Shown here in pieces: positions 49,975 to 58,072 of a stretch of 64,000 nt of DNA. The stretch is from DASXAI01 sp963728985 (GTDB lineage Bacteria; Actinomycetota; Acidimicrobiia; Acidimicrobiales; Ilumatobacteraceae). Position numbers and translations under genes: made by a program. The notes below the pieces were generated by a model. That model was not told where the DNA came from. It searched no databases and worked only from the letters and a program-made list of their open reading frames with translations. The stretch lies in NCBI GenBank assembly GCA_963728985.1, contig CAVSME010000009.1, positions 248,001 to 312,000 on the forward strand. Reading direction: 5' to 3'. Numbering within the stretch: the first letter of the stretch is position 1; each line of letters opens with the position of its first letter.

Positions 49975-51243
49975 TCAGCTCAGGTGCGTGCTCGTATGCC
50001 CGGGCGACAGCATGAGGAGCACCCCTGAGGCCGCCGCCGTCAACACCATGGCCAACACGATGGCGGCGCCGTAGGACACGTTGTCGATCACCACGCCCGC
50101 GACCGGCGGGCCGATCAGCCCACCGATCGCCGCCGCCGTGTACAACGCACCCAGGATGGCGCCGAGGTCGCGCGTGCCGTACAGCGAGGCCACCACGGCA
50201 GGAGCGAGCGCGATGAAGCCGCCGTAGCCGACACCCATCACCACCGCGAACGCGAACAGCAGGACCAGGTTGCTTCCGGCCACGAGCCACAGCACGAAGC
50301 TGGCCGCCATGATGATGAAGCTGGCTTGCATCACCCGCACAGCGGCGAACCGGCTGCCAAGGGCGCCGAGACCGAGTCGCCCGGCGACGCTCGCCCCGCC
50401 GATGATGCCGACCAGGGTCGCGGCCGTGCCCGAGCCGATCCCGTGATCCTCGGCGTAGTCCTTGATGAACACGAACGGTACGAACAGCGCGAGTGAGACC
50501 AGCACGCTGGCGACGTAGACCACGACGAAGCCGCGGTCGCGAACGACGGGGCGGATCGAGGCGGGCGCCTGGTGCGTGGCGAACGGAGGCCGTCGCGCCC
50601 CCAGGCTGGCGAGCAGCAGCAGTCCGCTCCCGCCGACGGCGAGCACCACATAGGCAGTCCGCCAGCCGTAGTGATCGATCAGGGACTCCGAGACGGGGGC
50701 CATCACGAGTGTGCCCATGCCGATGCCGGCGACCGACACGCCCAGCGCCGCGGTCCGGCGGCGGGCGAACCATCCGCCCACGGTGGCCACCATCGGCACG
50801 TACGCGCAGGCCACGGCGGTGCCGACGCCGACGCCATAGGTCACGTAGCCGAGCCAGATGGAGCTGACGCGCGACGTGGCGAGGAGCCCGACACCCAAGG
50901 CGACGGCACCGGCCACGATCACCGGGCGCGGACCGAGGCGGTCGGCGATGCGTCCCGAGAGCAGACCGAGCGTGAAGTACCAGGCTGTCGTGATCGAGAA
51001 CATCAGCGCCGTGGCGCCCTTGCCCGAGCCGAAGTCGTCGGCCATCGACGTGAAGAAGGCGCCGAAGCTGTAGACCACCCCGAACACCGTGAACGTGGCC
51101 AGGAAGGTGGCTGCGACCACGAGCCACGCCCGGGGTGAATCCAGCAGGTCGGCCTGCGGCGCGACGTGCTCGGCGACACCTGTCGCCGTCGCCGACGTCA
51201 CTGCCGGCGGCGCCTCCGGGACGGGCGCGCCGACCGGTTTCAC
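49975..51243 (-). CDS. MFS transporter (oxalate/formate or monocarboxylate type)
   Basis: A 422-residue 12-helix major facilitator. The first segment (WLVVAATFLATFTVFGVVYSFGAFF), the A-motif-like GRIADRLGPRPVI between helices 2 and 3 and the GWFARRRTAALGVSVAGIGMGTLV loop match the oxalate/formate antiporter and monocarboxylate transporter group. GTG 51243 follows a TACGGT at 7 nt. Divergent from the thioesterase by 62 bp with both -10 candidates in between. Likely an organic-acid uptake or exchange system. Confidence 0.9.
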   Translation of the reverse strand: MKPVGAPVPEAPPAVTSATATGVAEHVAPQADLLDSPRAWLVVAATFLATFTVFGVVYSFGAFFTSMADDFGSGKGATALMFSITTAWYFTLGLLSGRIADRLGPRPVIVAGAVALGVGLLATSRVSSIWLGYVTYGVGVGTAVACAYVPMVATVGGWFARRRTAALGVSVAGIGMGTLVMAPVSESLIDHYGWRTAYVVLAVGGSGLLLLASLGARRPPFATHQAPASIRPVVRDRGFVVVYVASVLVSLALFVPFVFIKDYAEDHGIGSGTAATLVGIIGGASVAGRLGLGALGSRFAAVRVMQASFIIMAASFVLWLVAGSNLVLLFAFAVVMGVGYGGFIALAPAVVASLYGTRDLGAILGALYTAAAIGGLIGPPVAGVVIDNVSYGAAIVLAMVLTAAASGVLLMLSPGHTSTHLS

Positions 51244-51250
51244 AGGACCG

Positions 51251-51256
51251 ACCGTA
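51251..51256 (-). promoter_or_regulatory. Candidate leaderless -10 element for the MFS transporter
   Basis: Minus-strand TACGGT ends 7 nt before GTG 51243. Confidence 0.45.
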
Positions 51257-51292
51257 CCGCGCCGTCACCCGTGTTCTCAGGTTCGCCACCCC

Positions 51293-51298
51293 TAGGAT
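51293..51298 (+). promoter_or_regulatory. Candidate leaderless -10 element for the thioesterase
   Basis: TAGGAT ends 7 nt before GTG 51306. Confidence 0.5.
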
Positions 51299-51305
51299 CG
51301 GCGCC

Positions 51306-52091
51306 GTGGGCATCGAACCGTTCTTCGTTCCGAGTGAGCGCGGGCTGATCCCGGGCGAAAAGGCGGTCGGTCCATGGGCGACCGACATGCTGCACGGGCG
51401 GCTCCTCGCCGGACTGGCCGCCTGGGCGATCGAACGAGACCACGGGATGGACGGTTTCGCGCCCTGCCGGCTCACGGTCGACATGTTCCGCAACCCGCCG
51501 ATGGAACCGGCCGAGGTGGTGACCACGCTCGTCCGTGGGGGTCGGCGGGTCCGGGCGATGGACGCCGTGGTGCGCATGGGTGGCACCGAGGTCTCCCGCA
51601 CCAGCGCCCTGTTCCTCGCCACCGGCGAGGAGCCCGTCGACCATCCCGTACCGGTGTCGCCGGCCTGGGACGCGGCGCCGGCCCACGACCTCGCCACGGA
51701 TGTCGATGACGATGGCTCGTTCGACGTGGTGTCACCGACCGACCGGGGCTTCGACGCGCCGGGCGTGCGTCGGGCGTGGGTGCGGGATCGTCGCCAGCTC
51801 GTGCGGGGTGTCGAGCTGACCCCGTTCGTGCGGGCGGCGCTCGCCGCCGATCTTGCCAGCCCGCTGGCCAACTTCGGCGCCGAGGGACTCGACTACATCA
51901 ACGCCGACCTCACCCTGTACCTCGGCCGGCTCCCTGAGGGCGAGTGGATCGGCACGGAGACCGCCCACCGGGTCGCCGGCGACGGCATCTCGGTAGCGGT
52001 GTGCACCCTGCACGATCACCGCGGTCCCATCGGGACGAGCACCGTCTGCGCCGTGCGCAACCCCCGCATGGCACCGATGTCAACGTCCTGA
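51306..52091 (+). CDS. Hotdog-fold acyl-CoA thioesterase family protein (TesB-like)
   Basis: A 261-residue double-hotdog protein with the actinobacterial thioesterase-family pattern: FVPSERGLIPGEKAVGPWATDMLHGRLLAGLAAWAIE, CRLTVDMFRNPPMEP and a C-terminal half YINADLTLYLGRLPEGEWIGTETAHRVAGDGISVA. The DLTLYL/hydrophilic loop of hotdog two carries a possible catalytic Asp. Starts at GTG 51306, after a TAGGAT hexamer. Divergent to the MFS transporter, so the pair may act on organic-acid CoA esters. Confidence 0.85.
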   Translation: MGIEPFFVPSERGLIPGEKAVGPWATDMLHGRLLAGLAAWAIERDHGMDGFAPCRLTVDMFRNPPMEPAEVVTTLVRGGRRVRAMDAVVRMGGTEVSRTSALFLATGEEPVDHPVPVSPAWDAAPAHDLATDVDDDGSFDVVSPTDRGFDAPGVRRAWVRDRRQLVRGVELTPFVRAALAADLASPLANFGAEGLDYINADLTLYLGRLPEGEWIGTETAHRVAGDGISVAVCTLHDHRGPIGTSTVCAVRNPRMAPMSTS

Positions 52092-52137
52092 CGGCATCCC
52101 CGTGGGACAGCTCACACGGGGTCGGATCGTGGTTCGG

Positions 52138-52143
52138 TAGCGT
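52138..52143 (+). promoter_or_regulatory. Candidate leaderless -10 element for the deoxyribosyltransferase-like gene
   Basis: TAGCGT ends 7 nt before GTG 52151. Confidence 0.5.
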
Positions 52144-52150
52144 CCGCCTC

Positions 52151-52585
52151 GTGAAGATCTACTTCGCCGGTCCCCTCTTCACGCCGTACGAGCGCTCGTT
52201 CATCGACGAGTGCGTCGCCGCGCTGCGGGCCGACGGCTTCGAGGTCTTCGTTCCGCACGAGCACGAACTCGCGACGGGCCTCGACGTCACCGCGGCGTGG
52301 ATCTTCGCGAAGGACCGGCCGGGGGTCGAGCGCGCCGACGCGATGCTCGCGGTCCTCGACGGCCCGTCGGTAGACGACGGTACCGCGTGCGAGATCGGGA
52401 TGTTCCACACGCTCATGCAGTCGGATCCGTCGAAGAAGGGCATCGTCGGCCTCCTCACCGACATACGCGGCATTCGTGGAGAGTCGACGGGCCTCAACCT
52501 CTTCGTCCAGGGCGCGATCGAGGACGTCGGCCGGATCGTCGGCTCCATCGAGGAGGCCCGCGACGTGCTGAGAGCGTGGAGATAG
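52151..52585 (+). CDS. Nucleoside 2-deoxyribosyltransferase-like protein
   Basis: A 144-residue protein: KIYFAGPLFTPYERSFIDECVAALRADGFEVF at the start, then DVTAAWIFAKDRPGVERADAMLAVLDGPSVDDGTACEIGMFHTL with the catalytic Glu in GTACEIG, and a late NLFVQGAIE. Length and motifs fit NDT family proteins that hydrolyse or transfer deoxyribose from nucleosides. Starts at GTG 52151. Standalone gene. Confidence 0.9.
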   Translation: MKIYFAGPLFTPYERSFIDECVAALRADGFEVFVPHEHELATGLDVTAAWIFAKDRPGVERADAMLAVLDGPSVDDGTACEIGMFHTLMQSDPSKKGIVGLLTDIRGIRGESTGLNLFVQGAIEDVGRIVGSIEEARDVLRAWR

Positions 52586-52658
52586 GCGAGCCCGGCTCGC
52601 GATCGCCGAACGAGTGCCGTCGCCGACGACGCTCGCCCGCAGACTGAATGCCCTCGAC

Positions 52659-53846
52659 CTACGGGAAGTTCTGGATGCTGCCCCAGAGCGGATACGCCGA
52701 ACGAACCTGCCGCGACTCGGGCCGGATCACGATGTCGTCACCCTGTGCGTTTGCGATGTCGACGGTGCCGGCCAGGGTGTACTGGTCGAAGACGAACGGC
52801 AGGGCGCGGCCGGTGGCGATGTTGGGCCGGTCCAAGAGTCCGAAATGCAGGTGTGGGCCGGTGGATGGTCCGGTGTTCCCGAGTTTGGCCAGGACGGCGC
52901 CGGTCTTGACCTTGTCGCCGACCTTCACCGTGAGGCTGCCCGGCTGCAGGTGCTCGTAGGCCGCGAAGACCTTGGGGGCGATCTGGAGGATCACCTTGTT
53001 GCCGCCGATCTGCGAGAACTTCGTAGCGGGTATCGCCTCGCCAGGGGTTTGCTCCGGCTCGCCGTCGTGGGTGAAGACCACGGTTGCGTCGGCGACCGCG
53101 AGCACCTCCGCTCCGAAGCCGAAGAACTGCTCGTTCGTGCTGCCGTCGCCTTCATGGAGCCTGTTTCCCTGGAGTTGGCCATAGTCGACGGCGAAGATTT
53201 CCCCGGTTTCGATGCGCCGGCCGTCGATGGCGAGTCGAAGATCGCGGTGGACGTTGGGTCCGCAACACGCGGTCACGGCGAGCCAACCATCCCCCGCCAG
53301 GGGTGGCTTGATCTCGATGGCGGGTCGGCGGTTGACCGCGACCTTGATGCCGTCCACCTCGCCCTCGGTGGCGTCGAGGATCACCGCGCTGCCGGTGCCT
53401 TGCGGCACGCTGTACGCGATCCGGTTGGTGACCTGTGCCGGCACGGTGCCCGGCGCCAGGGCCAGGTCGACCTCGACGGCAACCGCACCCGATGAGGGAA
53501 TGGCGGGCACCGGCGCGTGCGTGAAGAGGTTCTGGGTGGCGGCGGCGAGCGTGTCCCCGTCGATCCGGCCGAGCTCGGTTCCGGCGCGATCGAGGACGGT
53601 CACGCTCGACAAGGTCACCGGATCGCCGACCACGCTGACGACGAGCAGATCGTATTCGACGTGGTCCTTGCCGTCGTCGCCGCGGACGACCTGCGCTTCG
53701 TGGATCGGGCGGACCGTGATCGCGGTCACCTCAGGCGTCTCCTTTCCGGCTCCGGCAACTGCGGTCGCGGACATCGCAACGGACGCGGCGACGACGGCCA
53801 CAAGTGCCGCCATCCACGCGCGCCGCGAGATCGATCCCAAGGTCAT
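52659..53846 (-). CDS. Secreted M23-like (LytM-fold) peptidase, first zinc ligand not seen
   Basis: A 395-residue secreted protein. ATG 53846 (AAAGGAGCGAGCC upstream) begins a signal peptide (RRAWMAALVAVVAASVAMSATAVAGA). An extracytoplasmic beta-rich region of about 180 residues follows, then a LytM-fold domain: FAVDYGQLQGNR, GFGAEVLAVADATVVF, GGNKVILQI, GDKVKTGAVLAKLGNTGPSTGPHLHFGLL. HLH provides the second and third ligands, but the usual HxxxD first site reads IFAVD, so the first His is missing; some actinobacterial subfamilies share this. It is probably a binding or regulatory homolog of peptidoglycan endopeptidases, or uses another ligand. Confidence 0.8.
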   Translation of the reverse strand: MTLGSISRRAWMAALVAVVAASVAMSATAVAGAGKETPEVTAITVRPIHEAQVVRGDDGKDHVEYDLLVVSVVGDPVTLSSVTVLDRAGTELGRIDGDTLAAATQNLFTHAPVPAIPSSGAVAVEVDLALAPGTVPAQVTNRIAYSVPQGTGSAVILDATEGEVDGIKVAVNRRPAIEIKPPLAGDGWLAVTACCGPNVHRDLRLAIDGRRIETGEIFAVDYGQLQGNRLHEGDGSTNEQFFGFGAEVLAVADATVVFTHDGEPEQTPGEAIPATKFSQIGGNKVILQIAPKVFAAYEHLQPGSLTVKVGDKVKTGAVLAKLGNTGPSTGPHLHFGLLDRPNIATGRALPFVFDQYTLAGTVDIANAQGDDIVIRPESRQVRSAYPLWGSIQNFP

Positions 53847-54265
53847 GGCTCGCTCCTTTGCGGTGGGCATTGGTGTGCAGCCTCGCACTTCGAGGTCGAT
53901 GGTCTTGTCGTAGGAAGCGCGCAAGCCGTCGAGATCGAAGGTCACCACCGCCGACGTGGCTCACCCCACCAGCTCCCTTACTGCTGGTCCGGGTCCGATC
54001 CCCTCAAGGCGTTCACCGCGACGGCACAATTCCTTCCGTCGCAGTCAGCGAGCCGCCGCTGCGGACACTATCGGCGATGTCGACCGACCGAAAGAAGACT
54101 TGCACCGACAGAGCGACGCACGCATATCGGCAGATATGGCGGTGTCAAGCAGGCACTCGGTGACGTAGACGCTGGACGTAGCGGACTCGATTGCGACGTG
54201 GTTGTACTGGCGCGACACTGAGGCTGCTGTGGCACGGGCCCAGCCGCGAGTCGGGGGCAGAAGCC
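53847..54265. other. Intergenic region with inverted repeat, no gene recognised
   Basis: This 419-bp gap between the divergent M23-like gene and alpha/beta hydrolase has somewhat lower G+C than its surroundings. It holds an inverted repeat at 54123-54138 (see next entry). Next to the M23 gene, an upstream in-frame minus-strand stretch of about 35 codons exists, but no family is seen and the signal peptide start is clear. No RNA gene recognised. Confidence 0.5.
54123..54138. promoter_or_regulatory. Inverted repeat upstream of the alpha/beta hydrolase
   Basis: CATATC-GGCA-GATATG, perfect 6-bp arms with a 4-bp spacer, 127 bp upstream of GTG 54266. Possible repressor or activator site; no adjacent regulator. 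Confidence 0.25.
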
Positions 54266-55063
54266 GTGGGTGAATACGTCGACATCAACGGTCATCCGAC
54301 CTGGACCGAATCGTCGGGCCAGCCGGCCGACGACGCCGGAACCGTGCTCGTACTGCACGGCGGGCTGTCGAACAGCGACGAGCTTATGGAGGCGCTCGGC
54401 GGCCCGCTCGGCGAGAGGTGGCGGGTGATTGCCTTTGACCGCCGAGGGCATGGTCGCACGAGCGACACGGACCAACCGTTCCACTACGACGACATGGCGA
54501 CGGAGACAATTGGCGTGCTGGAGAGGGTCGTCGGCGGTGTCGCTCATCTCGTCGGCTGGAGCGACGGAGGAAACGTCGCGCTGCTCGTAGCACTGCGCCG
54601 ACCCGACCTGGTAGATCGGCTGGTGCTGATCGGAGCGAACTTCCACTACGACGGCCTCCGGGCTCTGGACATCGGACCGGATTCGCCGGTGTTCGCCATG
54701 ATCCAATCGGCGTACGCCGAGCGGTCACCTGACGGGGCCGAGCACTTCGAAGCGATCGCCGGGAAATCCCTCGATATGTTCGCAAGCGAACCGACCCTGA
54801 CGGTCGCGGATCTCGCTCGGATCGCCGCGCCAGCTCTTGTCCTGGTTGGCGACGACGACGCTATCGAGCTGAGCCACACGTGCGCGTTGTACGAGTCCAT
54901 GCCGTCGGCTCAACTCGCCGTGATCCCCGGCTCGTCGCATCTGGTGCCCTTGGAGAAACCTGCTGAGGTCTGCCGCATCATCGCCGACTTCCTGCAGGGC
55001 GACGCGACCCCACAGACACTGATGCCTTCCAGACGATCGACGAACACGGCGGCACCTGCGTAA
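54266..55063 (+). CDS. Alpha/beta hydrolase
   Basis: A 265-residue hydrolase of the small actinobacterial type: VLVLHGGLSNSDELMEALGG, AFDRRGHGRTSDTDQPF, elbow GWSDGGNVALLVAL (Ser), GDDDAIE with Asp and SSHLVPLEKP with His. GTG 54266 is used since conservation begins at EYVDINGHPTW; the longer frame upstream is uncharacteristic. Codon use is less G+C-extreme than neighbours. The gene converges on the next hydrolase. Confidence 0.85.
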   Translation: MGEYVDINGHPTWTESSGQPADDAGTVLVLHGGLSNSDELMEALGGPLGERWRVIAFDRRGHGRTSDTDQPFHYDDMATETIGVLERVVGGVAHLVGWSDGGNVALLVALRRPDLVDRLVLIGANFHYDGLRALDIGPDSPVFAMIQSAYAERSPDGAEHFEAIAGKSLDMFASEPTLTVADLARIAAPALVLVGDDDAIELSHTCALYESMPSAQLAVIPGSSHLVPLEKPAEVCRIIADFLQGDATPQTLMPSRRSTNTAAPA

Positions 55064-55159
55064 CTCTCCGGCGAGGCGTGAATGAGAACGGCACCGGAGG
55101 AGCGCGTCCGATTGCCCTCTGGGGCCACATCGGACCCACGAACGTTGCACGACACGGCA

Positions 55160-56005
55160 TCATGCAGGGTTGGTGACGCCGCAGCCTGTCGAGAGGAAGT
55201 CCCGCAGCTCTGCCGCTACGAGGTGCGGTGCGAACAAGAGCGCCGTGTGGGTCTGCCCGTCGAGCATCGCCAGTCGTACGTCGGGAAGCGCCGCGAGGAG
55301 CGCATCGATCGAGGAGCGGAACGGGTGGTCGGCGCTGGCCGACCCGAGGAGCAGGAGCGCCGGCGCCGCGATCGATCGATACGGCTCGGCCGAGTCGAGC
55401 GGGGTGCACGTGCGCAGCGCCGGTGCGATCGATGGCGCCTGGATCACGATCTCGCTGTAGGCAGCGCGCAGCATCGGGTTGGACCGGAACCCCTCGACCT
55501 CGGCCTCCGAGAGGCCGCCGCTCTCGGACTCGAGGTGCAACCTGAGCGCCTCCTCGTAGTCACCGGCGGCGACCGCCGCGTCGACCTGGACCAGCACCGC
55601 GTCGCTCATGATGGGCCCATCGACCGACAGCGGCGGCTCGTACACCGCGAGGCGAGGGATCGCCCCCTTCGGCGCGAGGCGCGCCGCCTCCAGCACGGCG
55701 AGGGCGCCGTAACTGTGGCCGACGACTGCGTGCACCGGACCGACCTGGTCGATGACCAACTGCAGATCAGCGGCGGCGCGGCCGACGTCGGGGCCGCCAC
55801 CCCAGTCGCTGGCGCCATGCGCGCGCTGGTCGAGCATGACGCAGTTGAACGCGTCACCGAGCAGGTCGGCCACCGCCATCCAGTTGCTGGCCCGGGTGAG
55901 CCCGCCGTGCACGAAGATGACCGTCGGCCCGGTGCCCTGGGCGATGTAGACCAGCCGGCAACCGTCGGGCGTCGTCAGCGTCCCGCCGCGCAGTCGGCCG
56001 GTCAT
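55160..56005 (-). CDS. Alpha/beta hydrolase
   Basis: A 281-residue hydrolase with VIFVHGGLTRASNWMAVADLL, MLDQRAHGASDWGG, elbow GHSYGALAVLEAA (Ser) and THTALLFAPHLVA (His). ATG 56005 overlaps the stop of the PEP-mutase-like gene (56002-56005), so it is the second gene of that unit. It may process an ester or lactone related to the lyase product; this is inference. Confidence 0.88.
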   Translation of the reverse strand: MTGRLRGGTLTTPDGCRLVYIAQGTGPTVIFVHGGLTRASNWMAVADLLGDAFNCVMLDQRAHGASDWGGGPDVGRAAADLQLVIDQVGPVHAVVGHSYGALAVLEAARLAPKGAIPRLAVYEPPLSVDGPIMSDAVLVQVDAAVAAGDYEEALRLHLESESGGLSEAEVEGFRSNPMLRAAYSEIVIQAPSIAPALRTCTPLDSAEPYRSIAAPALLLLGSASADHPFRSSIDALLAALPDVRLAMLDGQTHTALLFAPHLVAAELRDFLSTGCGVTNPA

Positions 56006-56841
56006 GCCACCAGCGCCTTGAGCAGGGACGCGCCGGCGCCGAGGGCGTCGGGCGGCGAGGCGAGCTCACCCGAGAGGTAGCGCTCGGTGAGCTGTTTGAG
56101 CATGCCCACCAGAGCGAGGAACGGCTCGCCTCCCTGCGATACCCGCCGGACGCCGGCAGCGACCAGGTCGGCCAGAGGGGGAGAGCCGGTTCCGACCATG
56201 ATGTTCACCGGCAGGTCCACCTGCGCGGTGACTGCTTTGATCGTGGCCGGGTCGAGCAGCCCCGGCAGGAAGAGGCCGTCGGCGCCGACCGCTCGATAGG
56301 ACTCGGCGCGCTTCAAGACCTCGTCGACGCGATCCCCGGTCGGCACGTTGGCGCCGAAGTACACGTCGCAGCGCGCGTTGATGAACAGGGGGATGCCCGT
56401 CCGATCCGCGGCGGCGCGGGCGGCAGCGATCCGCTCGCTTTGCTCCGCGACGTCGAAGAGGTCGCCCGGCCGGCCGGGGATGCCGTCTTCGATGTTGATG
56501 CCGACCGCGCCGGTGGCGATGATGGCCGCAACCGACTGCCCGACATCGGTGGGCGTGACGCCGTGCCCAGCCTCGATGTCGATGCTCACCGGCACGTCGA
56601 CGGCGGCCACGACCGACGCGGCCACCTCGAGCGTCGTCGCGAAGGGGACCTGTTCACCGTCCCCCATCCCGTTGTTCAGGGCGACGCCGAAGTTGGTGGT
56701 GCCGATGGCGCAGGCGCCGGTCGCGGCGAGGATCCGCGCCGAGGTGGCGTCCCAGGCGTTCGTCAGCTGGAGCGGGCGATCGCTGTCGTGGAGAGCGCGG
56801 AACCGGACGGCGCGCTGCTGTTGGACCTTGGTGTCGATCAT
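56002..56841 (-). CDS. Isocitrate lyase/PEP-mutase superfamily enzyme
   Basis: A 279-residue TIM-barrel lyase-like enzyme of the small ICL/PEPM group. Motifs: LQLTNAWDATSARILAATGACAIGTTNFGVALNNG, PVSIDIEAGHG (metal/pyruvate binding), GINIEDG with Glu, FINARCDVYF (Arg and Asp) and PGLLDPATIKAV. It is the 2-methylisocitrate-lyase-like type that lacks the catalytic Cys loop of isocitrate lyase. ATG 56841 faces the TetR gene. The hydrolase gene overlaps its end. Substrate possibly a C-C bond in a 2-hydroxy or oxaloacetate-like acid. Confidence 0.9.
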   Translation of the reverse strand: MIDTKVQQQRAVRFRALHDSDRPLQLTNAWDATSARILAATGACAIGTTNFGVALNNGMGDGEQVPFATTLEVAASVVAAVDVPVSIDIEAGHGVTPTDVGQSVAAIIATGAVGINIEDGIPGRPGDLFDVAEQSERIAAARAAADRTGIPLFINARCDVYFGANVPTGDRVDEVLKRAESYRAVGADGLFLPGLLDPATIKAVTAQVDLPVNIMVGTGSPPLADLVAAGVRRVSQGGEPFLALVGMLKQLTERYLSGELASPPDALGAGASLLKALVA

Positions 56842-56859
56842 GGCTCCGACGATATAACC

Positions 56860-56871
56860 AGCAGTGCTGCT
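56860..56871. promoter_or_regulatory. Palindrome in the lyase/TetR divergent promoter region
   Basis: AGCAG-TG-CTGCT, perfect 5-bp arms, lies midway between the divergent starts (56841 and 56903), next to a TATAAC-like -10. It is the natural candidate operator for the TetR regulator. Confidence 0.45.
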
Positions 56872-56902
56872 TGTCACGGGTGATCCATGGCACAATGGAG
56901 AC

Positions 56903-57544
56903 GTGACGCCGTCGCCGACCCCCGCGACCCGACCACGCGCGCAGGCGGAGCGCCGCGCCACGACGCGCGGGAAGCTCCTCGCCGCCGCCGTCGACTGCCT
57001 GGTCGACCGCGGCTACAGCGCGACGACGGTCGTCGAGGTCCAGCAGCGCGCCGGCGTTTCCCGGGGGGCGTTGCAGCACTACTGGCCCTCGAGGGCGGCG
57101 CTCGTCGTCGACGCCGTCAAGGAGCTGTTCGACACGACCGCAGGCCGACTGCGGGCGGACATGTCGGCGGCGGCGAACGCGATGACGAACGCTGGCCCCG
57201 TCCAGCGCGTTCAGGTGGCGATCGAGCTCCTCTGGTCCAGCTTCGACAGCTCGCTGTTCCGCGCCGAGCTCGAGCTCTGGATAGCGGCGCGCCACGACCC
57301 GAACCTCCGCCCGCTCGTCATTGACCACGACCGCCAGCTCGCCGCCGAGATCCGGCGGCTCTGTGGCGACATGTTCGGGCCCGACCTCGCCGCCCACCAC
57401 CGATTCCAGGAGACCATCGATCTGCTCGTCCAAGGCATGCGCGGCGCGGGCCTGGTCGCCGAGCTTCACCCGAAGCGGGCTCCCCAGCTCGTGCAAGCGT
57501 GGCAGCGTCAGACCTGCCACGCCCTCGACCTGTCCACCGACTGA
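56903..57544 (+). CDS. TetR-family transcriptional regulator
   Basis: A 213-residue regulator. The N-terminal HTH (LAAAVDCLVDRGYSATTVVEVQQRAGVSRGALQHYWPSRAALV) is a textbook TetR_N. The remaining helices form the ligand/dimer domain with WIAARHDPNLRPLV, a motif frequent in actinobacterial TetRs. GTG 56903 is favoured over the upstream start since the HTH follows a short tail and GGAGAC precedes it. Divergent to the lyase-hydrolase unit, 61 bp between starts with a palindrome in it, so it probably represses that unit and itself. Confidence 0.88.
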   Translation: MTPSPTPATRPRAQAERRATTRGKLLAAAVDCLVDRGYSATTVVEVQQRAGVSRGALQHYWPSRAALVVDAVKELFDTTAGRLRADMSAAANAMTNAGPVQRVQVAIELLWSSFDSSLFRAELELWIAARHDPNLRPLVIDHDRQLAAEIRRLCGDMFGPDLAAHHRFQETIDLLVQGMRGAGLVAELHPKRAPQLVQAWQRQTCHALDLSTD

Positions 57545-57634
57545 CGGCGCACTCCCGGACCACCCCGCGCGGGGTGGGTACCGCCTACCCGGTGGGTGCT
57601 GACGATCGTCGCACGATCAGCCGAGGAGGTCGAC

Positions 57635-58072
57635 ATGACCGCGGTACAGGGGAGCAGCCCCGCCGGAGGGCGGACGTACTACGACAGTGACGAGCGGCGG
57701 GTGCGAGGATGGCGCTTCTTCGCCGGCACCGTGCTCGGACTCGCCGGCCTCATGCGGCTCATCGACTCCTATTGGGCGTTCCGCTACAAAGGGGCCCTTC
57801 CCGAGGCGTTGAAGGACGGCGTGCTCGGCTCGAACCTGAAGAACTACGCGTGGGTCTGGCTCGGCGTCGGCCTCATCCTGGTCGCGTCAAGCGTGCTCCT
57901 CCTCGTGGGGTCGCAGCTCGCACGGTGGATCGGGTTCGTGGCTGCGGCCATCGGTGGTCTGAGCGCGATGACGTGGATGCCGTACTACCCGATCTGGTCG
58001 TTGACGTACGTCGGGTTGGCGGTGCTCGTCTTCTACGCGTTGGCCCAGTACGGGGGCCGCGACGCGGTCTAG
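57635..58072 (+). CDS. DUF7144-like four-helix membrane protein
   Basis: A 145-residue membrane protein with four predicted helices, a cytoplasmic N-terminus ending RRVRGWRFFAGTVLGLAGLMRLIDSYWAF and later YAWVWLGVGLILVASSVLLL and MTWMPYYPIWSLTYVGLAVLVFYAL. The WRxFAGTxLxLxGxxxxIDxxxA opening with a later PYYPIWS element fits the actinobacterial DUF7144 family of unknown role. ATG 57635 has GAGGAGGTCGAC upstream. Convergent with the nitronate monooxygenase gene by 4 nt overlap of stops. Confidence 0.78.
   Translation: MTAVQGSSPAGGRTYYDSDERRVRGWRFFAGTVLGLAGLMRLIDSYWAFRYKGALPEALKDGVLGSNLKNYAWVWLGVGLILVASSVLLLVGSQLARWIGFVAAAIGGLSAMTWMPYYPIWSLTYVGLAVLVFYALAQYGGRDAV

Noticed and set aside
49631..51871. 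746-codon minus-strand frame over the MFS gene
   Set aside because: Another frame contains the clear 12-helix MFS protein; this one is a compositional shadow.
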